A DNA stretch of 64,000 nt from positions 1-64,000 of the forward strand of contig NZ_NSKB01000002.1 in assembly GCF_002286975.1 (NCBI RefSeq), given 5' to 3'. The position numbers and the translations under genes were made by a program. The notes below the pieces were generated by a model. The model had not been told where the DNA came from and made no database searches. It was given only the letters and a program-made list of their open reading frames with translations. Positions 18,619 through 27,637 of the stretch are shown here, piece after piece. Each line of letters opens with the position of its first letter. The first letter of the stretch is position 1. The DNA comes from Halomonas salipaludis. Its GTDB lineage: Bacteria > Pseudomonadota > Gammaproteobacteria > Pseudomonadales > Halomonadaceae.

Positions 18619-19263
18619 TCAAACCGGACGCTGCTCCAGGGCCAGCTTGACGCCGAAGGCGATCAGCACCGTGCCGGTGGCGCCCTCCAGGCAGCGCGAC
18701 ACCCAGCGCTTGGCCAGCCACTGGCCGGCGCGCCCTACCGTCAGCACGATGGCGATCTGCCACAGGTTGGCGATCAAAAAATGCACCCCGGCCAGCCATA
18801 GCGACTTGAGCAGGGCCGGGTCGCTGGGCGCGATGAACTGCGGCAGAAAAGCCATGTAGAAGACCACCGTCTTGGGGTTGAGCACATTGGACAGCAGCCC
18901 CTCGCGCAGCGGTACCCAGGCTGGCACCAGCGAGCGCTTGGTGCCCATGGCGGCAACAGGAAGCGCCACGCCGCGCCGTGCGCTGAGCAGGCTCTGAACA
19001 CCAAGCCAGATAAGGTAGGCGGCGCCTACCAGCTTGAGCAGGTGAAAGGCCCAGGCCGATTGCAGCAGGATCAGCGAGATCCCCAGCGCCGACACCGCGG
19101 CGTGCACGAACAACCCACAGCAGATCGCCAGGCTGGTCAGTACACCGTCGCGCACGCCTCCCCGCGCAGTGTTGCGAATCACCAGCAGGGTATCCACTCC
19201 GGGGCTCATGGTGAGCAGGGTGATGGCGATCAGAAAGGGCCAGAACTGGGCATCCAGCAGCAT
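18619..19263 (-). CDS. LysE/RhtB-family amino-acid exporter
   Basis: 214 residues with six predicted membrane segments. Family signatures are TMSPGVDTLLVIRNTARGGVRDGV near residue 20, LLKLVGAAYLIWLGVQSL around 75-92, and LLSNVLNPKTVVFYMAFLPQF around 123-143. Members export homoserine, threonine, lysine or related metabolites. No neighbouring gene suggests the substrate. It is transcribed towards slt, with the long palindromic element between the two 3' ends acting perhaps as a shared transcript end. Confidence 0.9.
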   Translation of the reverse strand: MLLDAQFWPFLIAITLLTMSPGVDTLLVIRNTARGGVRDGVLTSLAICCGLFVHAAVSALGISLILLQSAWAFHLLKLVGAAYLIWLGVQSLLSARRGVALPVAAMGTKRSLVPAWVPLREGLLSNVLNPKTVVFYMAFLPQFIAPSDPALLKSLWLAGVHFLIANLWQIAIVLTVGRAGQWLAKRWVSRCLEGATGTVLIAFGVKLALEQRPV

Positions 19264-19609
19264 GCAGGCAATCCTCCGGGCGATAGCGGCGGGCGCTATA
19301 CTACGCTATCTCTGCCAGCGGCGAGAGCCCAACGGCAGGCCCGGAGATTCTCTGGACGCTCTGGTTTTTTCCATCTACAGTTGGGTTGGCGGGCATCGCA
19401 AGCGGAACATCAGCGACATATTGACGCTGATCCGGGCGCCGATGCACCATCCGCTGCGTTGGTTTGCAGGTTGAATGACGTCAGTTGTTGATCGATTCCT
19501 TCGAGACTCCCCGTGCGCTTTCACCTTCGCTCGACCTACGCACTACGGGTTCGCTCATGCCCCGCATGGCGGCCCAGCACCATCATTTAGTTAGTTAAGG
19601 AAATCGACA
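19264..19609. other. Gene-free stretch before the cold-shock gene
   Basis: No convincing ORF, tRNA or repeat is visible in these 346 bp. The right part is probably the long 5' leader of the cold-shock gene, as is common for csp mRNAs. The left part holds the RhtB gene promoter. A T6 run occurs at about 19365-19370 without a strong stem before it. Confidence 0.5.
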
Positions 19610-19816
19610 ATGGCAACTGGCACTGTCAAGTGGTTCAACGACACCAAGGGCTACGGCTTCATCTCTCCGGACGACGGCGGCGATGACCTGTTCGCGCACT
19701 TCTCCGAGATCCAGGCTGAAGGCTTCAAGACCCTGCAGGACGGCCAGAAAGTGACCTTCGAGGTCACTCAGGGCAAGAAAGGCCTTCAGGCCGCCAACAT
19801 CAAGGTTTCCAACTAA
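19610..19816 (+). CDS. Cold-shock protein, CspA family
   Basis: 68 residues forming a single OB-fold cold-shock domain. RNP1 (KGYGFISPD) and RNP2 (DLFAHFSEI) are both intact, and the start [14 protein letters not shown] is typical. It binds single-stranded RNA/DNA and melts RNA structure. AAGGA lies 8 nt before the ATG. The gene stands alone, with a long leader and its own strong terminator. Whether it is cold-induced or constitutive cannot be seen. Confidence 0.96.
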   Translation: MATGTVKWFNDTKGYGFISPDDGGDDLFAHFSEIQAEGFKTLQDGQKVTFEVTQGKKGLQAANIKVSN

Positions 19817-19918
19817 GCGTTGCTGCCTTGATCCCCGCCAGTTGCCCAGGCCAGATGTGCGTCGCATGACTCGACTGATGTGATATGCATCGACGCTGCA
19901 AGCAAGTGGTAGGAAAAA

Positions 19919-19946
19919 GGGCCACCCTTCGGGGTGGCCCTTTTTT
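19919..19946 (+). terminator. Intrinsic terminator of the cold-shock gene
   Basis: GGGCCACCC, a TTCG tetraloop and GGGTGGCCC, followed by TTTTTT. A run of five A before the stem gives the minus strand a T5 as well, so it can also end the convergent lipoprotein transcript. Confidence 0.93.
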
Positions 19947-19981
19947 GTAGCGTCGCCGCCTGAATGGCGCACGGTATAAGA

Positions 19982-20605
19982 TCAGTTCTGGGTGTCCGGC
20001 GATTGGAACTCGTCGTCGAAGGCGCCATCCGACGACTGGTCGTCCGGCTGATCATCAAGGCCCGGTTCGTCGAACTGACTCTCGTCGAGGTCGAAGTCGT
20101 CATCAATGCCCGGCTGCTGGCTCTCGACCTCCTCGAACTGCTCATCGATCCGGCGCTGCGCTTCTTCGAAGCGACGCTCGGTCTCTTCCATGAAGGCTTC
20201 GATATCGGAGTCGCTGGTCTCACCCGGCAGGGCCGTGTCGTCGTCCAGGGTACCCGGACCTTCGCCAAGGGTCTCGCCGGTATCGAGATCCTCGGCCGCT
20301 TCGGCCTCGAAGGGGGCCTCGTCGCTAGCCAACGGCTCGCCGTCGCCCACGGCCGGCTGTTCGGCCGTGGCATCGGCAGGCTGCTCCTGCGGATCGGCCG
20401 CCTCGGGTTCACCCATGGCGTCATCGTCCTGGGTGTCCGGCATGCTGAACTCGTCGTCGGCAGTGTCGTCGACCGACGCCTCACCTGTTGTCTCTTCGAC
20501 CGGCTCGTCTTCCACCACCGGTTCATCATCGCCGTTACCACAGGCGGCCAGTCCCAGGCTCAGCGCCAGCGCCATGGCTGCCGGTATCCAGGGTTTATGC
20601 CTCAT
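19982..20605 (-). CDS. Acidic low-complexity lipoprotein
   Basis: 207 residues. A lipoprotein signal (MRHKPWIPAAMALALSL) ends in the lipobox LAAC at about Cys22. The rest is very rich in Asp and Glu (for example VVEDEPVEETTGEA), with no recognisable domain except a short predicted coiled coil (IEAFMEETERRFEEAQRRID, then EQFEEV) near residue 140. A motif DDEF-x2-PDTQ appears near residue 50 and again at the C-terminus (DDEFQSPDTQN). ATG 20605 was chosen because GGAG lies 8 nt upstream; the GTG at 20611 is too close to it. I recognise no family; extreme acidity is common in halophile surface proteins. Confidence 0.75.
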   Translation of the reverse strand: MRHKPWIPAAMALALSLGLAACGNGDDEPVVEDEPVEETTGEASVDDTADDEFSMPDTQDDDAMGEPEAADPQEQPADATAEQPAVGDGEPLASDEAPFEAEAAEDLDTGETLGEGPGTLDDDTALPGETSDSDIEAFMEETERRFEEAQRRIDEQFEEVESQQPGIDDDFDLDESQFDEPGLDDQPDDQSSDGAFDDEFQSPDTQN

Positions 20606-20686
20606 CTCCACCTCTCCTTTGATATCACGGCGTTACGGTTGGACAGTATTTGACCAGAGGCGTGCCCTGGCCACAAGTCCGATCAA

Positions 20687-21607
20687 TCAACCGCCTGGGT
20701 CCACGCTCAGCAACGGGCACTTGGCCGGCAGCAGCAGCGCCAGCTCGCCGGGCAGCACCTCCGCCTCGAACCTTGTCCACTCGAAGGGCTCGCCATCGAG
20801 GGTCAGCGGCAGCTCTGCGTCACTGTCGAAACGTAGCCGCGTGGTCTGAAAGTACTCCACGTAGTCGCCACAGGCCGGCAGTGCTTCGAGCTCGTCGAGG
20901 GCCTGCCTGAGGCCGCTGAGCGATTCGAAGTCGCGCACGATCAGTACCTCCAGCAGGCCATCGTCGAGCTTGGCCGAGGGCGCCAGGCGCTGGCCGCCGC
21001 CGGCCTGGCAGCCGTTGCCGATGGCCAGCAGGAACAGCGGCGCATCGCTTTCGCCCTCCGGCCAGCTCAGCCGCCCCTGGTAGGGCTGGTAGCGCCAGGC
21101 CTGCAGCGCGCCCATCAACGAGTAGGCACCGCCGCCCAGTAGCCGCTTCAAGGCCTTAGGGGTGCTCGAGGTGACCTCGGCACCAAAACCGCAGGAGGCC
21201 ATGTTCAGATAGTACTGGCCGCCTAGCCGCACCACATCGGCCCACCGCGGCCTGGCCTCGAGTGCCAGCGCCAGCGCCAGGCGCGGCTCCAGCGGAATGC
21301 CTGCGCCGTTGGCGAAGTCGTTGGCACTGCCCAGCGGCAGCACCCCGAGCGCCGGGCGCTGGGCGCGGTCGAGCTGCATCAGGCCGTTGACCAGTTCATT
21401 GACGGTGCCGTCACCACCGCCGGCAATCAGCCGCGAGACACCCTCGCGGCTGGCTTCGACGCAGAACCGCAGCGCATCGCCAGCCTCCCAGGTGACCCGC
21501 ACCTCGAGCTTGGCGCCCGCTTTACGCAGCGCCTTGATCGCCGTCCGGACCTCCGTTATCTGGGCCGACTTGCCGTTGAGAATCACGCGTGCTTTGTCGT
21601 CTGTCAT
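20687..21607 (-). CDS. yegS: YegS/BmrU-type lipid kinase
   Basis: 306 residues of the diacylglycerol-kinase catalytic family. The nucleotide-binding GGGDGT motif is in SRLIAGGGDGTVNELVNGL (about 79-97), followed by LGVLPLGSANDFANGAGIP. The C-terminal beta-sandwich includes LFLLAIGNGCQAGGGQRLAPSAKLDDGLLEV and LTLDGEPFEW. E. coli YegS phosphorylates phosphatidylglycerol in vitro; the physiological lipid is uncertain. It lies 63 bp downstream of the M48 peptidase gene on the same strand and 82 bp before the lipoprotein gene. Confidence 0.92.
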   Translation of the reverse strand: MTDDKARVILNGKSAQITEVRTAIKALRKAGAKLEVRVTWEAGDALRFCVEASREGVSRLIAGGGDGTVNELVNGLMQLDRAQRPALGVLPLGSANDFANGAGIPLEPRLALALALEARPRWADVVRLGGQYYLNMASCGFGAEVTSSTPKALKRLLGGGAYSLMGALQAWRYQPYQGRLSWPEGESDAPLFLLAIGNGCQAGGGQRLAPSAKLDDGLLEVLIVRDFESLSGLRQALDELEALPACGDYVEYFQTTRLRFDSDAELPLTLDGEPFEWTRFEAEVLPGELALLLPAKCPLLSVDPGG

Positions 21608-21669
21608 GAGTTCCGTCTCATGGGTTTACACCGCCATCATGCCGCGCCGTGCGCGGCTTGGCCAGCCAC

Positions 21670-23592
21670 TCAGTGGGTATCGAGCAGCGGCGGCAGCGGG
21701 CAATCCAGCGCCTCGGCCAGGGCCCGGAACAGCTCGGCTTCGCGCACACTGACCCGCCCATCGTGCTCGACGCATCCGGCCAGGGCTGCGAGCAGCTGGC
21801 GGCGGCCCTCGCCGTTGAGCCGCTGCAGGCGATCGAGGCTCATGTCGAGCTCAGCGAAGGCGGTCGGCCCTGGCACATAGTCGAGTGCCAGCGGTGCCAG
21901 TTCCGCCACGCCGGCGGCGAAAGCGCGGCGCGCCTCGTCGTCGTCATCGCTGCCGGCGCGCGCCATGCTCGACAGCAGCACCGCCGCCGGTTCGGTCAGG
22001 GCCGTGAGAGCACGGTCACGACGGCGGCTGTGGCGCCCTTCAACGCCCTGCACCAGCACTCGATAGAGTGCCCAGTGCAGGGCACCCGGCGCCGCTTCGG
22101 CGGCGATCAGCCGCTCCAGGCAGAGCTTGAAGGTGGCGTACTGCGCGGTAGAGAGCTGCTTGAGCAGCGGGATGGCCAGTTCCAGCAGTACCAGCCGCTG
22201 GTCGGCAGGCAATGCCGCCAGCGGCTCCTCGAGGGCATCCAGCTCGCGCAGCACGCCGGGGTCGGCAACGCCCTCGAGCAGCTCACGCTGGGCCGCGCGG
22301 GTACCGGGCTCGAGGTGAATCAGCACGCCGTAGGCCACCGCCCGCGCCGCGCCGGGATCATGGGCGGCCTCCAGCAGACGTGGGTCGAGGGCGTCCAGGC
22401 GCCGGCGCGCATCGTCGAGGTGGGCCTGGTCGAGCTGGCCGATGGTGGCCAGCGCCATGGCCATCAGTTGCCTGGCGTCGCGCCCGCGGGACTCGCCGCT
22501 GGACGCCGGGCCAGCGGCCGTCTCCTCGCCGCTGTCGCGGCGCTCGGCGCTGCTCGGCAGCTCGCCGTCCCACTGCGGGTCGACGCGGCGGATGCGCTCG
22601 TCGAGGGGTGGATGGGTCGCCAGCATGCCGCTGGCGGCGCGAATCCCGCGGCTGAAGTAGAGGTGGCTGAACTCGGCGGCGTTGCTGGCCTCCAGCTGCG
22701 AGCCCTGCTGGTGGTCGCCGATCTTCTTCAGCGCACCGCCGATGCCGTTCGGGTCACGGGTGAACTGCACCGCCGAGGCATCGGCCAGGAACTCGCGCTG
22801 ACGACTCACCGCGGCCTTGATGATGTTGCCGCACAGGGTGCCGACATAGCCGACGACCATCAACGCCGCACCCAACGCCAGCATCGCCGCCTGGCCGTTG
22901 TTGTTGCGATTGCCGCCACCGAGCATGCGCCGGCCGGCGGTGCCACGCAGCACCATGTGGCCGACCAGGCCGATCAGCAGCAGGCCGTGGAGCAGCGCCA
23001 CCAGGCGCAGGTTGAGGCGCATGTCGCCGTTGAAGATATGGCTAAACTCGTGGGCCACTACCCCCTGCAGCTCGTCGCGGTCGAGCCGCTCGATGGCACC
23101 GCGGGTGATCCCGACCACCGCATCCTGGGGCGAGTGGCCGGCGGCGAAGGCGTTGATCGCCGGCTCCTCGAGCAGGTAGACCGCCGGCACCGGCGTGCCC
23201 GAGGCAATCGCCATCTCCTCGACCACGTTGAGCATGCGCTGCTCGTCGGCATCGCGCACGTTGCCATTGAGCAGCCGCCCGCCCATCGCCTCGGCCACTG
23301 CGCGGCCGCCGGCGCGCAGCTGCAGGTGCTTGAACAGGCTGCCCAGTACCACCAGCGCCAGCACGCCCAGCGCCACGCTGCCCAGCAGGTAGGGGTCGAG
23401 GGCGCGGGCCAGCGGTTCGCCGCCGGCCTGCTGCTGCCCGCCTTCGCTGATCACCATGACCAGCGCCACCGCCAGGGTCGCCATCGCCACCAGCGACACC
23501 ACGGCAACGACCAGCAGCAGCACCAGGCGTCCGGTATTGCGCCGGGCGCGATCCTGGGCGGCAAAGAAGTCCATAGAACTCGGCGCCGCCAT
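21670..23592 (-). CDS. HtpX-like M48 membrane metallopeptidase with long C-terminal extension
   Basis: 640 residues, about twice the size of HtpX (near 290). Two N-terminal membrane segments (about 22-48 and 67-87) precede the zinc site HEFSH at 171-175, two further membrane segments (about 182-202, 218-240), and the third ligand region REFLADASAVQFTRDP. After about residue 330 a further 310 residues of alpha-helical sequence follow. The end (LLAALAGCVEHDGRVSVREAELFRALAEAL) resembles the TerB-like helical motif. The start follows directly on the lemA stop (TAG then ATG), so the two are coupled; LemA-M48 pairs are common. Role in membrane protein quality control is inferred. Confidence 0.88.
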   Translation of the reverse strand: MAAPSSMDFFAAQDRARRNTGRLVLLLVVAVVSLVAMATLAVALVMVISEGGQQQAGGEPLARALDPYLLGSVALGVLALVVLGSLFKHLQLRAGGRAVAEAMGGRLLNGNVRDADEQRMLNVVEEMAIASGTPVPAVYLLEEPAINAFAAGHSPQDAVVGITRGAIERLDRDELQGVVAHEFSHIFNGDMRLNLRLVALLHGLLLIGLVGHMVLRGTAGRRMLGGGNRNNNGQAAMLALGAALMVVGYVGTLCGNIIKAAVSRQREFLADASAVQFTRDPNGIGGALKKIGDHQQGSQLEASNAAEFSHLYFSRGIRAASGMLATHPPLDERIRRVDPQWDGELPSSAERRDSGEETAAGPASSGESRGRDARQLMAMALATIGQLDQAHLDDARRRLDALDPRLLEAAHDPGAARAVAYGVLIHLEPGTRAAQRELLEGVADPGVLRELDALEEPLAALPADQRLVLLELAIPLLKQLSTAQYATFKLCLERLIAAEAAPGALHWALYRVLVQGVEGRHSRRRDRALTALTEPAAVLLSSMARAGSDDDDEARRAFAAGVAELAPLALDYVPGPTAFAELDMSLDRLQRLNGEGRRQLLAALAGCVEHDGRVSVREAELFRALAEALDCPLPPLLDTH

Positions 23593-24189
23593 CTAGAACG
23601 AGACCTTGGGCGCTTCCTGGATCGCCTCGCTGTCCTCGAACTCGAGCAGCGCGGCATCCTCGCCGTGGCCGAAGGTCCCGGCCAGCAGCACCGTGGGGAA
23701 GCGCTGGCGGTAGGTGTTGTACTGCATCACCGCGTCGTTGAAGGCCTGGCGAGCGAAGGCGACACGGTTCTCGGTGCTGGTCAGGGTCTCGCTGAGCTGC
23801 TGCATATTCGCCGAGGCCTTGAGATCGGGATACGCCTCCATCACCACGTTGAGCCGCCCCATCGCCGAGCCCAGCGCACCCTCGGCACTGGACAGCTGGG
23901 CCATGGCCTGGGGATCACCGGGTTTCTCGGCAGCCGCCGCGAGGCCATCCATGGCACCCTGGCGGGCCTGGACCACCGCCTCCAGGGTGTCACGCTCATG
24001 CGACATATAGGCCTTGGCGGTCTCGACCAGGTTGGGGATCAGGTCGTAGCGGCGCTTGAGCTGCACCTCGATCTGGGCGAAGGCGTTCTGGTAGCGATTG
24101 CGCAGCGCCACCAGGCTGTTGTAGATGCTGACGCCGTAGAAGATCAGCGCCACCACGATCACGAGTAGAACAATGCTGGTAATCGACAT
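23593..24189 (-). CDS. lemA: LemA family protein
   Basis: 198 residues. One N-terminal membrane helix (SITSIVLLVIVVALIFYGV) is followed by the conserved LemA helical bundle: YNSLVALRNRYQNAFAQIEVQLKRRYDLIPNLVETAKAYMSHE, then YPDLKASANMQQLSETLTSTENRVAFARQAFND and YNTYRQRFP. The N-terminus is thought to face the periplasm. Function is unknown; it is typically encoded with an M48 peptidase, as here with no gap. ATG 24189 was chosen over the upstream ATG at 24231 because it places the membrane helix at the N-terminus; the ribosome site is weak for both. Confidence 0.92.
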   Translation of the reverse strand: MSITSIVLLVIVVALIFYGVSIYNSLVALRNRYQNAFAQIEVQLKRRYDLIPNLVETAKAYMSHERDTLEAVVQARQGAMDGLAAAAEKPGDPQAMAQLSSAEGALGSAMGRLNVVMEAYPDLKASANMQQLSETLTSTENRVAFARQAFNDAVMQYNTYRQRFPTVLLAGTFGHGEDAALLEFEDSEAIQEAPKVSF

Positions 24190-24370
24190 AACCGGTCTCT
24201 GGTCCGTGGCGCAGTGCGCCGTGAAAATCAACTGCTGCAGATAGAGAGATTACACTACAACAGGGTAGTCTGATGGTCGGAACAGCGGCAGCGATCAACG
24301 CTCGACGCTTGACCCCGCCGCTACAAGCCCGCAAATTCTTGGGCTTGCTCCGCCGTGACACAGGATACAC

Positions 24371-24661
24371 ATGGAAGACTTCTTCAACTGGCTAGGCACC
24401 CTGATCGGCGAAACCCTGCGCTGGATCGTCGATCTGTTGGTGATCTTCTTCTCCAGCCTGCGCGGCGCCGTCGAGGGTTTCATCGGCGGGCTCAGCGATG
24501 CCATGGGCATCAACCCTACCCTGTTCAGCCTGCTGCTGCTGATCGTCGGCGTGTGGATGCTCTACTGCGCGCTGCGTGCGCTGCTCGCCCGGCGCCTGAT
24601 CGCCACCCTGGTCTGGGCCTTCCTTGGCCTGGTAGTCCTCAGCTGGCTGATCGGTCGCTAG
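24371..24661 (+). CDS. Small membrane protein of unknown function
   Basis: 96 residues, divergent from lemA. Three hydrophobic stretches are visible (about 17-33, 50-70 and 74-93), with an amphipathic start MEDFFNWLGTLIGETLRW. No family was recognised. AGGA lies 6 nt before the ATG. Its TAG stop is formed by the CTAG at the left end of the MITE-like element that follows (24658-24870), so the original C-terminus may have been changed by that insertion. Confidence 0.7.
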   Translation: MEDFFNWLGTLIGETLRWIVDLLVIFFSSLRGAVEGFIGGLSDAMGINPTLFSLLLLIVGVWMLYCALRALLARRLIATLVWAFLGLVVLSWLIGR

Positions 24662-24870
24662 GCTTGTCCGAAAAGTGTCTGCGCTTGGTCATACGGCGTT
24701 AAAAATCAGCTCAAAGTACTCATTTACACCCCGTAAACTCGTGTGCGAGCCCAGTCCGTCTTCACGCCGATTTTTGCTTTGCGACCCACATGGATGTGGG
24801 GAGTGCGTTGGCCCGTCGGGAACGGGCCTAGCTCTGACCTTCGCTCGCCGACTTTTCAGACGAAGCCTAG
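24658..24870. mobile_element. MITE-like element 1, 213 bp with CTAG ends
   Basis: The left end CTAGGCTTGTCCGAAAAGT and the right end (reverse complement CTAGGCTTCGTCTGAAAAGT) form terminal inverted repeats with one gap and one mismatch. There is no transposase. Inside are AT-rich runs (GTTAAAAATC near 24698, GATTTTTGC near 24770) that can pair. CTAG at both edges suits a 4-bp target duplication of IS5-type transposases; that link is inferred. It sits between two convergent genes. Confidence 0.75.
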
Positions 24871-24893
24871 TCTGCAGCTGACAACTGGCAGCC

Positions 24894-27536
24894 CTACTCG
24901 GCTAGAGCCTTCTCCACCACCTCGAAGACGTTGGGCGACAGCTCCTCGGCGCGAATCCGCTCCAGCTCGGCTTTCATCAGCGCCTGGCGCTGCTCGTCGA
25001 AACGCTGCCAGCGGGTCAGCGGGGTGATGATGCGCGCGGCGATCTCCGGATTGAGGCGGTTGAGCTCGATCACCACATCGGCCAGCAGTCGGTAGCCGGC
25101 GCCGTCGATGCGGTGGAAGTTGACGCGGTTCTGTCCGGCGAAGGCGCCGATCAGTGCGCGTACCCGATTGGGATTTTTGAGCGAGAAGGCCGGATGATCC
25201 ATCAGGAATGTCACACGATCGAGCACGTCGGATTGCGGACGCGTCACCTGAATGCTGAACCACTGGTCCATCACCAGCGGGTCGTGGGCCCACTTCTCGC
25301 TGAACAGCCTGAGCGCCGGGTCGGCCAGATCGCCGCGTGAGCTGTGGGTCAGCAGGGTCAGTGCGCAGCGCACGTCGGTCATGTTGTGGCCGGCGCTGAA
25401 CTGGCGCTGGGCCAGCTCGATGCCCTCTTCGTCCTCGATGCTCATCAGATACGACAGCGCCACATTCTTGAGGCTGCGCGCAGCGATCTGCTCGGGCTCA
25501 GGCGCATAGGCCGCGTCGCTGGCGTTGTCGTGATAGACGCGCAGGAAGTCGTCGCGCAGCGCCACCGCCAGCGACTGCTTGACGAAGGTGCGCGCCGCGT
25601 GGATCGCATCGACGTCGACCAGCGGCTGCTGCTCGGCGATATACGCCTCGGAGGGCAGCGTGAGCATCTCGGCAAGTACCGCCTTGTCGTCCGTTTCGGC
25701 ATGCAGCAGGCCGCGGAAGGCCTCGACCACGCGCACGTCCATGACCTTCTCGACGCCGTTGCGGTGGGCGGCGATCAGGTCATCCAGCGCCAGCAGCGCC
25801 AGGCGCTGGCCGGCGTCCCAGCGGTTGAAGCCGTCGGAGTCGTGAGTCAGCAGGAAGGCCAGATCCTCCCGCGAATAGGGGAAGCGCAGCTTGACCGGCG
25901 CCGAGAAACCGCGCAGCAGCGACGGCACCGGGGCCTCGGCGATATCGGTGAACACGAAGTGCTGCTCCTCCTCGCGTAGATGGATCACCGCATCGCGGCC
26001 CAGCGCCTCGCCGTCGAGGGTCATGCGCAGGTCATCGCCGGACTTGGTACCGACCATGCCCAGGCGCACCGGGATGTGCAGCGGCAGCTTGTCGGGCTGG
26101 CCGGGCGTGGCCGGGGTGCGCTGGCGCAGGGTCAGGTGATACTCGGACTTGGCGTAGTCGTACTCGCCGTGGGCGTCGATCTCCGGGGTGCCGGCCTGGG
26201 AGTACCAGCGCATGAACTGGCTGAGGTCGAGCCCCGAGGCCTCGGCCATGCAGTCGACGAAGTCCTCGATGGTCACCGCCTGGCCATCGAAGCGCTCGAA
26301 GTAGCGATCGCTGCCCTGGCGGAAGGCCTCCCAGCCGACCAGGTTGCGCAGCATGCGCACCACCTCAGCGCCCTTCTCGTAGATGGTCAGGGTGTAGAAG
26401 TTGGTGATCTCGATGTAGTGGTCGGGGCGAATCGGGTGGGCGGTGGGGCCGGCATCCTCGGCGAACTGGGCGGTGCGGAAGAACGCCACGTCCTCGATGC
26501 GCTTGACCGGCGCCGAGTTGGTGTCGGCCGAGAAGCACTGGTCGCGGAAGACCGTGAAGCCCTCCTTGAGCGAGAGTTGGAACCAGTCGCGGCAGGTCAC
26601 CCGATTGCCCGACCAGTTGTGGAAGTATTCGTGGGCAACGATGCCCTCGACACGCTGGAAGGCCGCGTCGGTGGCGGTCTGCGGGTGGGTCAGCACCGCC
26701 GCCGAGTTGAAGATGTTGAGGCCCTTGTTCTCCATCGCCCCCATGTTGAAGTCGTTGACCGCGACGATCATGAACAGGTCGAGGTCGTACTCACGGCCGT
26801 AGGTCTGCTCGTCCCAGGCCATGGCGCGCTTCAGCGACGCCATGGCGTGGTCGGTCTTGTCGAGGTTCTCCTCCTCGACCCAGATCTGCAGTGCCACCTC
26901 GCGCCCGCTCACGGTGGTGAAGCTGTCCTCGACCTTCTCCAGATCGCCGGCCACCAGCGCGAACAGGTAGCAGGGCTTGGGGTGAGGGTCTTCCCAGGTC
27001 ACGAAGTGGCGCCCGCCCGGCAGTTCGCCGCGCTCCACCGGGTTGCCGTTGGAGAGTAGCACCGGCTCGCGCTGGGCGTCGCCGATCAGCGTGGTGGAGA
27101 AGGTCGCCATGACGTCGGGGCGGTCGGGGTAGTAGGTGATGCGCCGGAAGCCTTCGGCCTCGCACTGGGTGCAGTACATGCCGCTGGACTGGTAGAGGCC
27201 CTCCAGGGCGGTGTTCGCTTCGGGGGCGATCTCCACCTCGGTGTCGAGCAGGAAACGCTTGGGCACCCGGTGCACGATCAGTTGGGTGTCGCTGACCCGG
27301 TATTCGTCGGGGTCGAGGGGCTGGCCGTCGATGGCGATGGCCTTGAGTGACAGCTGCTCGCCGTCGAGGGTCAGCGGCGACTCGGCGGCATCATCACGCT
27401 CAGGATGACGCTCCACATGCAGCCGCGCCTTGACCCGAGTGGCCCCGGGGGCGAGGTCGAAGGTCAGTTCGGTGTGGGTGACCCGGTGGGCAGGCGGCTG
27501 ATAGTCATGCAGATACGTCGGCTGGGGTGCTGACAT
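24894..27536 (-). CDS. pepN: Aminopeptidase N
   Basis: 880 residues, the size of E. coli PepN. It is an M1 zinc aminopeptidase that removes N-terminal residues from cytosolic peptides. Seen: the substrate-anchoring GAMENKGLNIFNSA, the zinc motif HEYFHNWSGNR (HExxH with the later Glu in LSLKEGFTVFRD), and the catalytic Tyr region near FYTLTIYEKGAEVVRML. The C-terminal alpha-helical domain is complete. ATG 27536 has AGGAG 9 nt upstream. It is monocistronic; repeat copy B lies in its upstream region. Confidence 0.97.
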   Translation of the reverse strand: MSAPQPTYLHDYQPPAHRVTHTELTFDLAPGATRVKARLHVERHPERDDAAESPLTLDGEQLSLKAIAIDGQPLDPDEYRVSDTQLIVHRVPKRFLLDTEVEIAPEANTALEGLYQSSGMYCTQCEAEGFRRITYYPDRPDVMATFSTTLIGDAQREPVLLSNGNPVERGELPGGRHFVTWEDPHPKPCYLFALVAGDLEKVEDSFTTVSGREVALQIWVEEENLDKTDHAMASLKRAMAWDEQTYGREYDLDLFMIVAVNDFNMGAMENKGLNIFNSAAVLTHPQTATDAAFQRVEGIVAHEYFHNWSGNRVTCRDWFQLSLKEGFTVFRDQCFSADTNSAPVKRIEDVAFFRTAQFAEDAGPTAHPIRPDHYIEITNFYTLTIYEKGAEVVRMLRNLVGWEAFRQGSDRYFERFDGQAVTIEDFVDCMAEASGLDLSQFMRWYSQAGTPEIDAHGEYDYAKSEYHLTLRQRTPATPGQPDKLPLHIPVRLGMVGTKSGDDLRMTLDGEALGRDAVIHLREEEQHFVFTDIAEAPVPSLLRGFSAPVKLRFPYSREDLAFLLTHDSDGFNRWDAGQRLALLALDDLIAAHRNGVEKVMDVRVVEAFRGLLHAETDDKAVLAEMLTLPSEAYIAEQQPLVDVDAIHAARTFVKQSLAVALRDDFLRVYHDNASDAAYAPEPEQIAARSLKNVALSYLMSIEDEEGIELAQRQFSAGHNMTDVRCALTLLTHSSRGDLADPALRLFSEKWAHDPLVMDQWFSIQVTRPQSDVLDRVTFLMDHPAFSLKNPNRVRALIGAFAGQNRVNFHRIDGAGYRLLADVVIELNRLNPEIAARIITPLTRWQRFDEQRQALMKAELERIRAEELSPNVFEVVEKALAE

Positions 27537-27637
27537 CGAGGAAGGCTCCTGATCGGAAATTGCCCCCATTGTACGGCCCAGCGGTTGTCAGACTCAAAGT
27601 ATCGTCAGCCTGCTCGAGTGCTATTACAAATAGCTGC

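Noticed and set aside
21649-24168. An 839-codon open frame on the plus strand
   Set aside because: It is antisense to the M48 peptidase and lemA genes, which have clear motifs; its translation is rich in His, Gln and Arg without any domain. It is an artefact of high GC third positions.
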